A DNA stretch of 43,609 bases from an uncultured Flavobacteriales bacterium (GTDB taxonomy: Bacteria > Bacteroidota > Bacteroidia > Flavobacteriales_D > Sanyastnellaceae), in contig CALJFZ010000006.1 in NCBI GenBank assembly GCA_938074325.1, positions 1 to 43,609 of the forward strand, in the 5' to 3' direction. The notes under the pieces are model-generated. The model was not told where the DNA came from. It ran no database searches and was given only the letters and a program-made list of their open reading frames with translations. The translations under genes were made by a program, and so were the position numbers. Positions 25,193 through 34,900 of the stretch are shown here, piece after piece (the first letter of the stretch is position 1; the number at the start of each line of letters is the position of its first letter).

Positions 25193-26116
25193 ATGTCCAA
25201 TCCACTCGTTCACATCCAACCACGCGTTGTGTCAGCGCTGAAAAACGGCGAACCAGTCGTTGCGTTGGAATCGACCATTGTTGCCCACGGCATGCCGTTT
25301 CCAGCCAATTTGGAGAATGCTCAAACCCTTGAGCGCCTGGTTGAAGAAGGAGGAGCCGTCCCTGCTACGGTAGCGGTGGCCAACGGTCAGATTCACGTCG
25401 GATGCGACGCTGATTTGATGCATGCGTTGGCCACCGAAAAGGATGTTTGGAAGGTGTCCCGGCGGGATCTCCCCATGGCGTTGGCACAAGGTGCCTTGGG
25501 AGCGACGACGGTCAGCGGCACCCTCATCGGTGCTGAGCAGGCGGGAATCCGGGTGTTTGCCACCGGAGGCATTGGAGGCGTTCACCGCGGGGTGGAAATG
25601 ACCTGGGACGTCTCAGCGGATTTGGCAGAATTGGCCCAGGCTTCCGTAGCCGTCGTGAGTGCAGGAGCAAAGTCCATTCTGGATTTGGCCAAAACCTTGG
25701 AAGTGTTGGAGTCATCTGGGGTGCCGGTTATCGGATATCAGACCGATGAATTTCCGGCCTTCTTCGTTCGGAAAAGCGGATTGCCCCTTCCTCACCGGTG
25801 CGACACGCCCGATGAAGTGGCGCAAACCATGCATGCCAAATGGCAACTGGGGTTGAAGGGCGGTTTTTTGGTGGCCAATCCCATCCCCGAAGCGGCCTCG
25901 GCTGATCCGGAATTGGTGGAGCGCGCGATTGCAGCGGGCATTGAGTCGGCCGAGGAGCAGGGCGTCTACGGTAAGGCCTTGACCCCCTTCCTGCTGCGGT
26001 TCATCAATGAAGCGACGGAGGGAAAGAGTTTGGTCGCAAACCGGCAATTGGTGGAAAGCAACGTCTCAGTGGGAGCGGAAATCGCTGTTGCGTACGCCGC
26101 AAAAAACCGGGGCTGA
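25193..26116 (+). CDS. psuG: Pseudouridine-5'-phosphate glycosidase
   Basis: A 307-residue enzyme that reversibly splits pseudouridine 5'-phosphate into uracil and ribose 5-phosphate. It shows ALESTIVAHGMPFP with E26, the central GGIGGVHRG loop, and SAGAKSILD with K160 in the position of the catalytic lysine. The length is normal. The ATG at 25193 matches the family; in-frame codons back to 25166 overlap obgE and are not needed. The pseudouridine kinase psuK that often accompanies it is not in this window. Confidence 0.93.
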   Translation: MSNPLVHIQPRVVSALKNGEPVVALESTIVAHGMPFPANLENAQTLERLVEEGGAVPATVAVANGQIHVGCDADLMHALATEKDVWKVSRRDLPMALAQGALGATTVSGTLIGAEQAGIRVFATGGIGGVHRGVEMTWDVSADLAELAQASVAVVSAGAKSILDLAKTLEVLESSGVPVIGYQTDEFPAFFVRKSGLPLPHRCDTPDEVAQTMHAKWQLGLKGGFLVANPIPEAASADPELVERAIAAGIESAEEQGVYGKALTPFLLRFINEATEGKSLVANRQLVESNVSVGAEIAVAYAAKNRG

Positions 26117-26137
26117 ATCACTTGGTCGCAGTCTGCG

Positions 26138-26145
26138 TAAATTCG
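26138..26145 (+). promoter_or_regulatory. TAAATTCG box before the E1 gene
   Basis: TAAATTCG is one base off the -7 consensus and lies 4 bp before the ATG at 26150. It would give a leaderless transcript if functional. A TTG lies only 13 bp upstream of it, shorter than the usual spacing. Confidence 0.3.
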
Positions 26146-26149
26146 CGCC

Positions 26150-28549
26150 ATGAAGCAGACGGATTCAATGGCATCTCAAGCGATCGAAAATGATACCCCT
26201 ACGGATTTTCGTTCCGTGTTATTGAATGATTTCCGCCTTGCTTGCATCAGCCGCGAGGCATCGCTTCTGGGCCGGAAAGAGGTGCTGGGTGGGAAGGCCA
26301 AATTTGGCATTTTCGGCGACGGAAAAGAGCTGGCTCAGATTGCTTTGGCCAAAGTCGCCCGCAATGGGGATTGGCGTTCAGGTTACTACCGAGACCAGAC
26401 CCTGATGATGGCCAAAGGGCTGCTGAACGTCGAACAGTACTTCGCTGCATTGTATGCGGATACTGACGTCCAACGCGAACCCACTTCTGCAGGACGGCAA
26501 ATGGGAGGGCATTTTGCCACCCGCTTCCTAGACGATGACGGCGCTTGGATGGACCACTTGGGGCAATTCAACAGCTCGGCTGATATCAGTCCGACGGGAG
26601 GGCAAATGCCCCGCTTACTGGGATTGGCTCAAGCCTCCAAGCTTTACCGCCAGATGGATGAGGTCGCAGCCAATAAGCCAGGTTTTACGAGCGGCGGCGA
26701 TGAGATTGCCATCGGGACCATCGGCGATGCGAGCACATCGGAGGGCCTATTCTGGGAAACCATGAACGCGGCCTGCGTGCTTCAGGTGCCCATGCTCATG
26801 AATGTGTGGGACGATGGTTACGGCATCAGTGTGCCGAAGAAGTACCAAACGACCAAAGGATCGATTTCGACTGCGTTGAGCGGCATGGAAATGGAAGAGG
26901 GCACCAATGGTTTGGTCATTTTTCGCGTGAAAGGTTGGGATTACCCCGCGCTGGTAGCGACCTATGAGGCCGCTGCAGACCGGTGCCGAAAAGACCACGT
27001 CCCGGTCTTGGTGCACGTGGAAGAGGTGACCCAGCCCCAAGGCCACAGCACATCGGGCTCGCACGAGCGGTACAAATCCGAGGAACGCATGGCGTGGGCC
27101 GCGGAATACGATTGCATCGTTCAGTTTGGTCGCTTTTTGGTGATGGAAGGTGCGGCGACCCAGGATGAGTTGGATGCCATCCGAAAAGAGGCGAAAAAAC
27201 AAGTCCGTCAAGAACAGAAAGCGGCATGGACGGCTTTCAGAGCCCCAGTCGACGCGGAGATGGAAGAGGCCATAGCTGCGATCGACGCTGTGGAATCGGG
27301 AGCGCCCGAGATCGCGGCTTTGCGGGACGGCCTTTTTCCCGGTCGTGCGGAATTGCACAGTGCCGTTCGAAAAGTACTTGCCCGGCACCGCGGCGCATCG
27401 ACTCCTGCGTTCACTGCGTTGAGCAATCTTTCGGAGCGCTTGCACGCAGAGAACCGCAAACGTTACAGCGAACACTTGCACAGCACCGGGTCGGATTCCG
27501 TTTCTCAGGTGCCCGTTTATCCTGCCGCATACGACAACGAGGAATGGGTGGATGGACGCCAAGTCCTTCAATGCAACTTCGAAGCCTTGTTCAGTGCCTA
27601 CCCGGAAATCGTCACGTTCGGCGAAGACACGGGTAAGATTGGCGGGGTGAACCAAGCCATGGAAGGCATGCAGGAGAAGTTTGGGGAGCTGCGCGTGTCG
27701 GATACGGGCATTCGTGAATGCACCATTGCCGGCCAGGGAATCGGCCTGGCGATGCGAGGTTTCCGCCCCATCGCTGAAATTCAGTACCTCGATTACCTCT
27801 TCTATGCCCTGCAAATACTCCGCGATGATGCGGCCACGGTGCGTTACCGCTCCGCGGGTGGGCAAAAGGCTCCCGTCATCATTCGTACGCGCGGCCATCG
27901 CCTCGAAGGCATCTGGCACAGCGGTTCGCCGATGGGTACCATCGTCCATGCGCTCAGGGGCATGCACGTGTGCGTTCCTCGGAACATGACACAAGCAGCG
28001 GGCATGTACAACACCTTGTTGCGTGCAGAGGAGCCTGCCTTGGTCATCGAATGCCTCAATGGCTACCGATCGAAGGAACGCATGCCGAGCAATGTGGGCG
28101 AATTCACGGTCCCATTGGGCATCGCAGAAGTGGTCAAGAGCGGGGCTGACCTCACGTTGGTGGGCTATGGTTCTACCTTCAATCTGGCCGTGAAGGCAGC
28201 TGAACGATTGTCAGCGGTGGGAATCGATGTGGAATTGGTGGATCTTCAGACCTTGCTTCCGTTGGATACCACAGCCGTGGTGGGGTCATCGTTGGCCAAA
28301 ACGAACCGGCTCTTGGTGGTGGACGAAGACGTCCCCGGTGGAGCGAGCGCTTACATCCTCGAAGACATCTTGAACCGACAGGGCGGCTGGAAGCATTTGG
28401 ACGGCGCTCCGATCACGCTCACAGCCCAACCTCACTTGCCGCCATACGGCTCCGATGGGGACTATTATTCCAAGCCGAGCGAGGACGATATTTTTGAAGC
28501 GGCCTACCGCATGATGGCGGAAGCCGACCCCGGAAGATTCCCTGCGTAA
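26150..28549 (+). CDS. Fused E1 alpha/beta 2-oxoacid dehydrogenase
   Basis: A 799-residue thiamine-diphosphate enzyme that joins the alpha (about residues 1-400) and beta (about 470-799) subunits of an E1 component in one chain. The alpha part has the ThDP/Mg region GDASTSEG and YYRDQTLMM; the beta part has FGEDTGKIGGVNQAM, the ECTIAGQGIGLAMRG segment and GYGSTFNLAVKAAE. It decarboxylates a 2-oxoacid and passes the acyl group to lipoyl-E2. The layout is closest to branched-chain-type E1 in Bacteroidota, though substrate cannot be read directly. Two in-frame ATGs (26150, 26168) are possible. It is followed at once by an S4 protein gene. Confidence 0.88.
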   Translation: MKQTDSMASQAIENDTPTDFRSVLLNDFRLACISREASLLGRKEVLGGKAKFGIFGDGKELAQIALAKVARNGDWRSGYYRDQTLMMAKGLLNVEQYFAALYADTDVQREPTSAGRQMGGHFATRFLDDDGAWMDHLGQFNSSADISPTGGQMPRLLGLAQASKLYRQMDEVAANKPGFTSGGDEIAIGTIGDASTSEGLFWETMNAACVLQVPMLMNVWDDGYGISVPKKYQTTKGSISTALSGMEMEEGTNGLVIFRVKGWDYPALVATYEAAADRCRKDHVPVLVHVEEVTQPQGHSTSGSHERYKSEERMAWAAEYDCIVQFGRFLVMEGAATQDELDAIRKEAKKQVRQEQKAAWTAFRAPVDAEMEEAIAAIDAVESGAPEIAALRDGLFPGRAELHSAVRKVLARHRGASTPAFTALSNLSERLHAENRKRYSEHLHSTGSDSVSQVPVYPAAYDNEEWVDGRQVLQCNFEALFSAYPEIVTFGEDTGKIGGVNQAMEGMQEKFGELRVSDTGIRECTIAGQGIGLAMRGFRPIAEIQYLDYLFYALQILRDDAATVRYRSAGGQKAPVIIRTRGHRLEGIWHSGSPMGTIVHALRGMHVCVPRNMTQAAGMYNTLLRAEEPALVIECLNGYRSKERMPSNVGEFTVPLGIAEVVKSGADLTLVGYGSTFNLAVKAAERLSAVGIDVELVDLQTLLPLDTTAVVGSSLAKTNRLLVVDEDVPGGASAYILEDILNRQGGWKHLDGAPITLTAQPHLPPYGSDGDYYSKPSEDDIFEAAYRMMAEADPGRFPA

Positions 28550-28550
28550 T

Positions 28551-28766
28551 ATGCAAGAAGAGCAGTTCGAAATGCGCTCGGAGGTAATTGACCTCTTGCA
28601 GCTATTGAAGGCATCGGGTTACGCCGCTACCGGAGGGGAGGCGAAGATGATGGTGGAGGACGAACTGATCACCGTGAACGGGGAGTTGGAATGGCGTAAA
28701 CGCCGGAAATTGCATTCCCAGGATGTCGTGGAAATAGACGGGCAGGTGCGCATCACATTGGTGTGA
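28551..28766 (+). CDS. S4-domain RNA-binding protein
   Basis: A 71-residue protein consisting of one S4 RNA-binding domain. The pattern LLQLLKASGYAATGGEAKMMVEDELITVNGELEWRKRRKL is typical of the small YaaA/RlbA-type S4 proteins. Split into pieces, the Lys/Arg-rich end and the VNG loop are the RNA-contacting parts. The target RNA is unknown. It starts 1 bp after the E1 stop, so the two are probably co-transcribed although functionally unrelated. Confidence 0.9.
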   Translation: MQEEQFEMRSEVIDLLQLLKASGYAATGGEAKMMVEDELITVNGELEWRKRRKLHSQDVVEIDGQVRITLV

Positions 28767-28783
28767 TTTGTTGGTAACAAATC
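28765..28783. repeat. Perfect inverted repeat after the S4 gene
   Basis: GATTTGTT-GGT-AACAAATC, 8-bp arms with a 3-bp centre, begins inside the S4 stop codon. No T-run follows (next bases CATTGGG), so it is not a classical terminator. It may be an mRNA 3'-end hairpin or an operator for the TonB receptor gene 66 bp downstream. Confidence 0.5.
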
Positions 28784-28848
28784 CATTGGGATTTTCCAGC
28801 CAGCAAGATTTTTCCCGTACTTGACTATTTAAACCAAAATCCATTCGG

Positions 28849-31788
28849 ATGAAGCATTGGCTTTTCCTTTTCGTGCTGGGGATCCTGGGAACTGCAGGAT
28901 CGGTGCATGCACAAGAAATGTTGCGAGGACGCGTCATCGATGCGGAATTGGGTGATCCCATTTTCTCTGCAAACGTCATCATAGAAGGCACAACCACCGG
29001 TGTTACCACGGACTTCGATGGGCAATTTTTGATTCCTGTCCCCCAGTTTCCGGTGCAGTTGCAAGTGAGCTTCATTGGCTACGGCATGCAACGTGTCACG
29101 GTGCAAAATGCCTCGGACAAACTCACCATCAAATTGGCTCCAGACCAGGTCTTGATTGATGCAGCGGAAGTTGTGGGTGACCGCATTAGCCAGAAACAAA
29201 AGCAAGCGCCTTTGACGGTGGAATCCATGGATGTGATTGCTATTAAGGAAGCACCCAGCGGTTCTTTCTACGAAGGACTGGGCAATCTGAAAGGGGTCGA
29301 TGTCACGTCTGCCAGTTTGGGTTTCAAAATCATCAATACGCGCGGATTCAATTCGACCTCGCCGGTCCGATCACTGCAGCTCATTGACGGCATCGATAAC
29401 CAAAGCCCGGGGTTGAACTTCTCCCTCGGTAATTTCCTAGGCGCTTCGGACTTGGACGTGAAAAGCGTGGACATCGTAGCCGGTGCGAGTTCGGCCTTTT
29501 ACGGTCCCGGTGCGTTTAACGGCGTGGTGGCCATGGAAACGAAATCCCCCTTCCAGTTCCCGGGCATCACGGTTTCCACCAAGGTCGGAGAGCGCGAGTT
29601 GAATGAGTTGGCCTTCCGCTACGCGGATTTCACCACGGACGATGAGGGCAATCCAGTGTTGGGCTTCAAGGTCAACGCCTTCCGTTTCTCAGCATACGAT
29701 TGGGAGGCGACGAATTACGATCCGGTGGATGGTTCGCAAGTCGATGCGACCAACCCGGGACGCTATGATGCGGTCAACATCTATGGCGACGAATACAAGC
29801 CCGTCTTCGATTATTCCGGCGACGGAAGTTCTAACGCCCGGGGGCTGGGTAACTTCTTCCGTACGGGGTACAGAGAGGTCGATCTGGTGGATTACAACAC
29901 CGAAAACCTCAAGGTCAGTACAGCTTTGCACTGGCGCTTGAACCCCGAGGATACATACGAAAGTCCGGAGTTGGTCTACGGCTTCAACAGCGGATTCGGT
30001 ACGACGGTGTACCAAGGGGATAACCGATTCAGCCTTCGGGACATCGAATTCTACCAGCACAAGTTGGAATTGCGCAAACCCGGCAAGTGGTTCGTGCGGG
30101 CCTACCGCACCGCGGAAGACGCAGGGAACTCTTACGACCCTTATGCGACGGCGCTGAAGCTTCAAGATCAGACCCGTTCAGACTATCAATACTCCAAAGT
30201 CTACTACCGTTACTGGGTTGATAGCATCGTGCCGGGGATCAATGAAACGTGGCCAGATTTGGTTCAGGTGGGCGTGGATCCCGAGTTTGGATTCCCGATT
30301 TACGGTTACGAGGACGGAGCCATCCCCGCATGGTACAACACCTACGGCGATTCATTGTCCATTTGGCATTCGCAAGTGGAAGCGTGGACCAACGCGGGTT
30401 ATGCTGGGCTCAACGATGTGGCCGAGAACCCACTGGGTCACTTGATGCCGGGGACGCCTGAGTTTGAGCAAGCTTTCAACGCGCTTGTTTCGGCTAAAAA
30501 CAACGAAGGAGAAGGGGGGACACGGTTCTTCGACCAGTCCAGTTTGAGCCACGTACACGGGGAGTACATCTTCGAACCGCAGGGACTTGAAGAAGTGCGC
30601 GTTGGTGCCAATTACCGCCGGTACACTCCATGGAGCGATGGGACAATCTTCAGCGATACGGCGGAAAAAATTGTCAACCAGGAAATTGGTTTCTACGCTG
30701 GTTTGAAGCGGCGATTCTTGGAGGATAAGTTGATCGCCACCGGCACAATCCGTGCTGACAAGAACTGGAATTTCGATTGGGTGTATTCGCCTGCGGCATC
30801 GCTTGTTTTCTCGCCTCGAGAACAGGATTACTTGCGCATGAGCTTCAGCTCGGCATTGCGAAACCCAACCTTGGCTGACCAATACCTCTTCTTGGATGTT
30901 GGGCCCGCAACCTTGGTGGGGAATTTGGAAGGTGCAGATAGTTTGATAACGGTGGACAGTTTCATCAACTTCCGTAACAGCGCGGACGCTGCGAACGGCC
31001 AGTACGGACTGAACCGGGACACCCTGGTATACTTCGACATTGACCCGATCCGTCCGGAGCGTGTGCGAACGTTTGAAGTCGGTTACCGCACGACGCTCGG
31101 GGAGAAAGTGTACCTCGATGGCGGGTACTACTTCAGTGTGTACCGTGATTTCATTGGTTACAATATTGGGTTGGACGCTTTATTCATCGGAGACGAGCAA
31201 TCGCCTCGCGCCGTTGATGTTTACCGGTACGCAGCGAATTCGCTCAATGAAGTGCAGACCCAAGGGGCTTCCATTGGATTGAATTACTACGTCGACAACC
31301 AGTTCATGATTTCGGGGAATTACAGCTGGAACGAACTGGTGAAGACGGATGAAGACGACCCGATCATTCCCGCCTTCAATACGCCCAAGCACAAATACAA
31401 TCTTGGCATCACAGCTCGTGACCTCGAGTTAGATGGCAAGTCCACCTGGGGCTTTGGTGTGAATTACAAGTGGATACAGGGCTTTGTTTTTGAAGGTTCC
31501 CCGCAGTTTACCGGTTTTGTGCCGACGTACGATTTGCTCGACGCTCAGGTCAATGTGGTCATCGAACCGTGGAACACCACCCTCAAGCTGGGTGGTTCCA
31601 ATTTGCTCAAGAACATCCACATCGAGGCATATGGTGGACCTTATGTGGGCCGAATGCTTTACGGAAGCTTGGTCTATGAGTTCAATCACGTGAAGAGCGA
31701 GGACGAATCCTTGCGAGATCGCATCAAGGATTTCACTCCTGTTGCGATGTTCCAAGCCTTGAAGCGAGCGGGACAGGGCATTCAGTGA
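28849..31788 (+). CDS. TonB-dependent outer-membrane receptor
   Basis: A 979-residue receptor with a signal peptide (about 1-23, ending VHAQ), a carboxypeptidase-regulatory-like domain (about 24-100, LRGRVIDAELGDPIFSANV), a plug (about 120-225, with VDVTSASLGFKIINTRGFN and FYGPGAFNGVVAM) and a 22-strand-type barrel to the end. It imports a substrate using the proton motive force via TonB. It is longer than a simple siderophore receptor and has no SusD partner next to it, so a polysaccharide-utilisation locus is not indicated. The next gene is a secreted tandem hydrolase-like protein, which might bind or process a related substrate; that link is inference only. Confidence 0.92.
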   Translation: MKHWLFLFVLGILGTAGSVHAQEMLRGRVIDAELGDPIFSANVIIEGTTTGVTTDFDGQFLIPVPQFPVQLQVSFIGYGMQRVTVQNASDKLTIKLAPDQVLIDAAEVVGDRISQKQKQAPLTVESMDVIAIKEAPSGSFYEGLGNLKGVDVTSASLGFKIINTRGFNSTSPVRSLQLIDGIDNQSPGLNFSLGNFLGASDLDVKSVDIVAGASSAFYGPGAFNGVVAMETKSPFQFPGITVSTKVGERELNELAFRYADFTTDDEGNPVLGFKVNAFRFSAYDWEATNYDPVDGSQVDATNPGRYDAVNIYGDEYKPVFDYSGDGSSNARGLGNFFRTGYREVDLVDYNTENLKVSTALHWRLNPEDTYESPELVYGFNSGFGTTVYQGDNRFSLRDIEFYQHKLELRKPGKWFVRAYRTAEDAGNSYDPYATALKLQDQTRSDYQYSKVYYRYWVDSIVPGINETWPDLVQVGVDPEFGFPIYGYEDGAIPAWYNTYGDSLSIWHSQVEAWTNAGYAGLNDVAENPLGHLMPGTPEFEQAFNALVSAKNNEGEGGTRFFDQSSLSHVHGEYIFEPQGLEEVRVGANYRRYTPWSDGTIFSDTAEKIVNQEIGFYAGLKRRFLEDKLIATGTIRADKNWNFDWVYSPAASLVFSPREQDYLRMSFSSALRNPTLADQYLFLDVGPATLVGNLEGADSLITVDSFINFRNSADAANGQYGLNRDTLVYFDIDPIRPERVRTFEVGYRTTLGEKVYLDGGYYFSVYRDFIGYNIGLDALFIGDEQSPRAVDVYRYAANSLNEVQTQGASIGLNYYVDNQFMISGNYSWNELVKTDEDDPIIPAFNTPKHKYNLGITARDLELDGKSTWGFGVNYKWIQGFVFEGSPQFTGFVPTYDLLDAQVNVVIEPWNTTLKLGGSNLLKNIHIEAYGGPYVGRMLYGSLVYEFNHVKSEDESLRDRIKDFTPVAMFQALKRAGQGIQ

Positions 31789-31819
31789 ATCCGCTGTTAG
31801 ATTGGGGGGCGAGGGAATT

Positions 31820-31836
31820 AGCTGAACAGCTCTTTT
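31820..31836 (+). terminator. Weak possible terminator after the TonB receptor
   Basis: AGCT-GAAC-AGCT followed by CTTTTT. The stem is only 4 bp (5 with a 2-nt loop), so this is marginal. Confidence 0.25.
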
Positions 31837-31947
31837 TCCTCTTTGAATGTTGGTATTGTGTTGATTAATACCGTGTAAGCGGTACACATTTGCAATTTTT
31901 TGTGTACCTTCCGCGGGAAAACCAAACTCACCCAGATACCTGATCTG

Positions 31948-34900
31948 ATGAAAAAAATTCTATTCAGCGCACTTGCTGTGTGCCTGGCTGTGCTTCAAGT
32001 GAATGCGCAGACCCGTTACCTCGACGAGGTATTCGATGAAGTGAACGTGACCACTGATGTGGTGTACGGTCAGAACATTACTGTCATTCCCGCACTTCAA
32101 GGCATGCCCCCAGCAATGGAGGATTTGAAGTGTGACATTTACGAGCCCGCAGGAGATACGGAAACGTCTCGCCCACTTTTGTTGATTTTCCACACAGGGA
32201 ACTTCTTGCCACCCTTCGTGAACGGGGGACCGCTCGGAACGAAATCAGACAACTGGGAAGTTGAGATGGCAACACGTTACGCTAAAATGGGGTACGTGGT
32301 GGCATCGTGCGACTACCGATTGGGTTGGAACCCGCTCGCAGCCACTCAGGAGGAGCGCACGTTGCAGCTGATTCAAGCCGCTTACCGCGGTGTTCAGGAC
32401 AGCCGAACGGCAGTGCGATTCTTCCGCAAGTCGAATGCAGAAAGCGGCAACCCGTACGGCATTAACACGGATAAGATTGGTATGATTGGAAACGGCACAG
32501 GCGGCTACATCACATTGGCCTCTGCGACCATTTCTAGCTACAACGATATCATTCTGGATGATGCTGGTAACCCCATCACCAAGTTCTGGTACAATCCAGG
32601 CGATGGTTCTTACATCCCGATGGTTGTAGAAGGCATCCACGGTGATCCCGACGCCACAACGGACACGTACGCTCCAGCTTCGGCGGGTGGATTCCAATTG
32701 TGTGCTGCGAACCACGTGGGATACAGCTCAGAATTCAACTTCCAGATGAATGCGGGCGGTGCTTTGGGTGATTTGAACTGGTTGGATGAAGGCGACATGC
32801 CAATGGTGAGCTTCCAATGCCCACACGATCCATTTGCGCCTTATGAAACAGCGGTTTTGATCGTGCCGACCACGAACGAACCAGTCGTTGAGGTCTCTGG
32901 TGCCATGGACATCCACGAAGAAATCAATGGTTATGCGACCAATAACAACGCCATCTTCGCAGATGCGGATTTGGGCGATGCAGGTTCGCCTGCCAACCTC
33001 GGGTACGACGGATTGTTCCCGGTGTTGAACAGCTATGTCGACGGCACGCCTACTGAGCCTTTCGATAGCTCACCTTGGCAGTGGTTTGACACAGCCCCAG
33101 TTCAGGCATACGACGATGCCAACGGCACCAACATCCTAGCTACACAGTTGACCTTGAACCCCACCATGGGCGAGGACGAAGCGATGATGTGGATTGACGA
33201 AATCGTTGATTACAACACCCCACGTATGGCTTTGGCCATGGGCGCTGCCACTGAAACGACTATCGCAGGTGGTGTTCGTTACGTCGATGAAATTTTCGAC
33301 GAAGTAGAAGTGGCTTCAGGCGTTGTGTATGGTGAGAACATCACGGTGATTCCCGCCCTCCAGGGCATGCCTCCAGCTCCCGAAAACTTGCTCATGGACG
33401 TTTACACGCCAGCAGGTGATACGGAAACAGAGCGTCCAGTCATCCTTTACTTCCACACCGGTAACTTCTTGCCTCAATACGTAAACGGTGCGGCAACCGG
33501 TACCCGAACAGACAGTTCTGCTGTTGAGATTTGCTCGCGTTTTGCGCGCATGGGTTACGTTGTTGCTTCATGCGACTACCGTCTGGGATGGAACCCGCTT
33601 GCTGCAACGCAGGCAGAACGCACGCTGCAGCTCATCCAAGCTGCTTACCGCGGAGTTCAGGACAGCCGCACAGCGGTACGTTACTTCCGAAAGTCCATTG
33701 CGGAAGACGGCAACCCATGGGGCGTGAACGGCGATAAGGTGGCCATGTTTGGTGAAGGCACCGGCGGTTACATCACCTTGGCTTCTGCGACCATCGCAGA
33801 TTACAATGACATCATCGTGGACGACATGGGCAACCCCATCACGAAGTTCTGGTACGATCCAGGTGACGGTTCGTTCATCCCGATGGTCATCGAAGGCATC
33901 CACGGTGATCCCAACGCCACGACGGATACGTACGCTCCTGCTTCTTCTGGAGGCTTCCAGTTGTGCATGGCTAACCACGTTGGTTACTCAAGCGAATTCA
34001 ACTTCCAAATGAACCTTGGCGGTGCCATGGGTGATTTGAACTGGTTGGACGAAGGCGATATGCCCATGGTGAGCTTCCATGCTCCACATGACCAGTTCGC
34101 CCCTTACAACACTGGCGTCTTGATCGTACCAACGACCAACGAGCCCGTCGTAGAAGTGTCGGGTGCGTATGACATCCACAGCGAAATCAACAACTACGCG
34201 ACCAACAACAATGCACCATTTGCTGAAATCGGTCTCGCCGATCCAGCGGCTGCATTCGGAAACAACGGATGGGACGGTTTGTACCCCGTGTTGAACAACT
34301 ACGAAGACGGAATGCCAACTGAGCCGTACGACGGATCTCCTTGGCAATGGTGGAACGTTGCTGTCACCCAAGCGGTTGACGCTGCTAACGGCACCAACAT
34401 CGCGGCCACTCAACTCACGTTGAACCCCACTATGGGCCCAGAAGAAGCTTTGTACTGGATCGACCAGATCCAAGCCTACACGGCGCCTCGTTTGGCAGCT
34501 AGCCTCGAGGTGGTTGCACTCGGCCCTGGTTGCAACGATGAGACAGCATGTAACTACAACGCGTTGGCTACATCGGACGACGGAAGCTGCATCTACGCAG
34601 AAGAAGGGTTCGACTGCGATGGCAACTCATTGACCGTAATGGGCTGCACCAACCCAATTGCTTGTAACTACAACGGTTCAGCTACCGACGATGACGGAAG
34701 CTGTGACTTCAACGAGTCAGGAACCATCATGACCGGCCCAGACATGGTTTGGTTGATCGGTGTCACACTGACCGGCACGGATAACGAGATCTATGCGGCT
34801 GACTGTGAGGCTGCTGGAGGCGTAAATCCGAACGTGGCTTTGAACGGTGTGTTCTTGGGCGACGGTACGGATGGTCCAATGCACTTGACCAACATCACGG

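Noticed and set aside
26747-27994. 415-residue open frame antisense to the fused E1 gene
   Set aside because: Composition is typical of an antisense shadow of high-GC coding sequence, with no recognisable domain, while the opposite strand encodes a clear E1 protein.
28784-28848. TTGACT and TATTTAAA as a promoter for the TonB receptor
   Set aside because: These resemble a classical sigma-70 promoter but the spacing is wrong and Bacteroidota use a different consensus. No firm promoter could be called.
32011-34512. Long direct repeat as a possible CRISPR, mobile element or assembly duplication
   Set aside because: The copies differ at many synonymous sites and stay in one continuous frame, so it is an old domain duplication.
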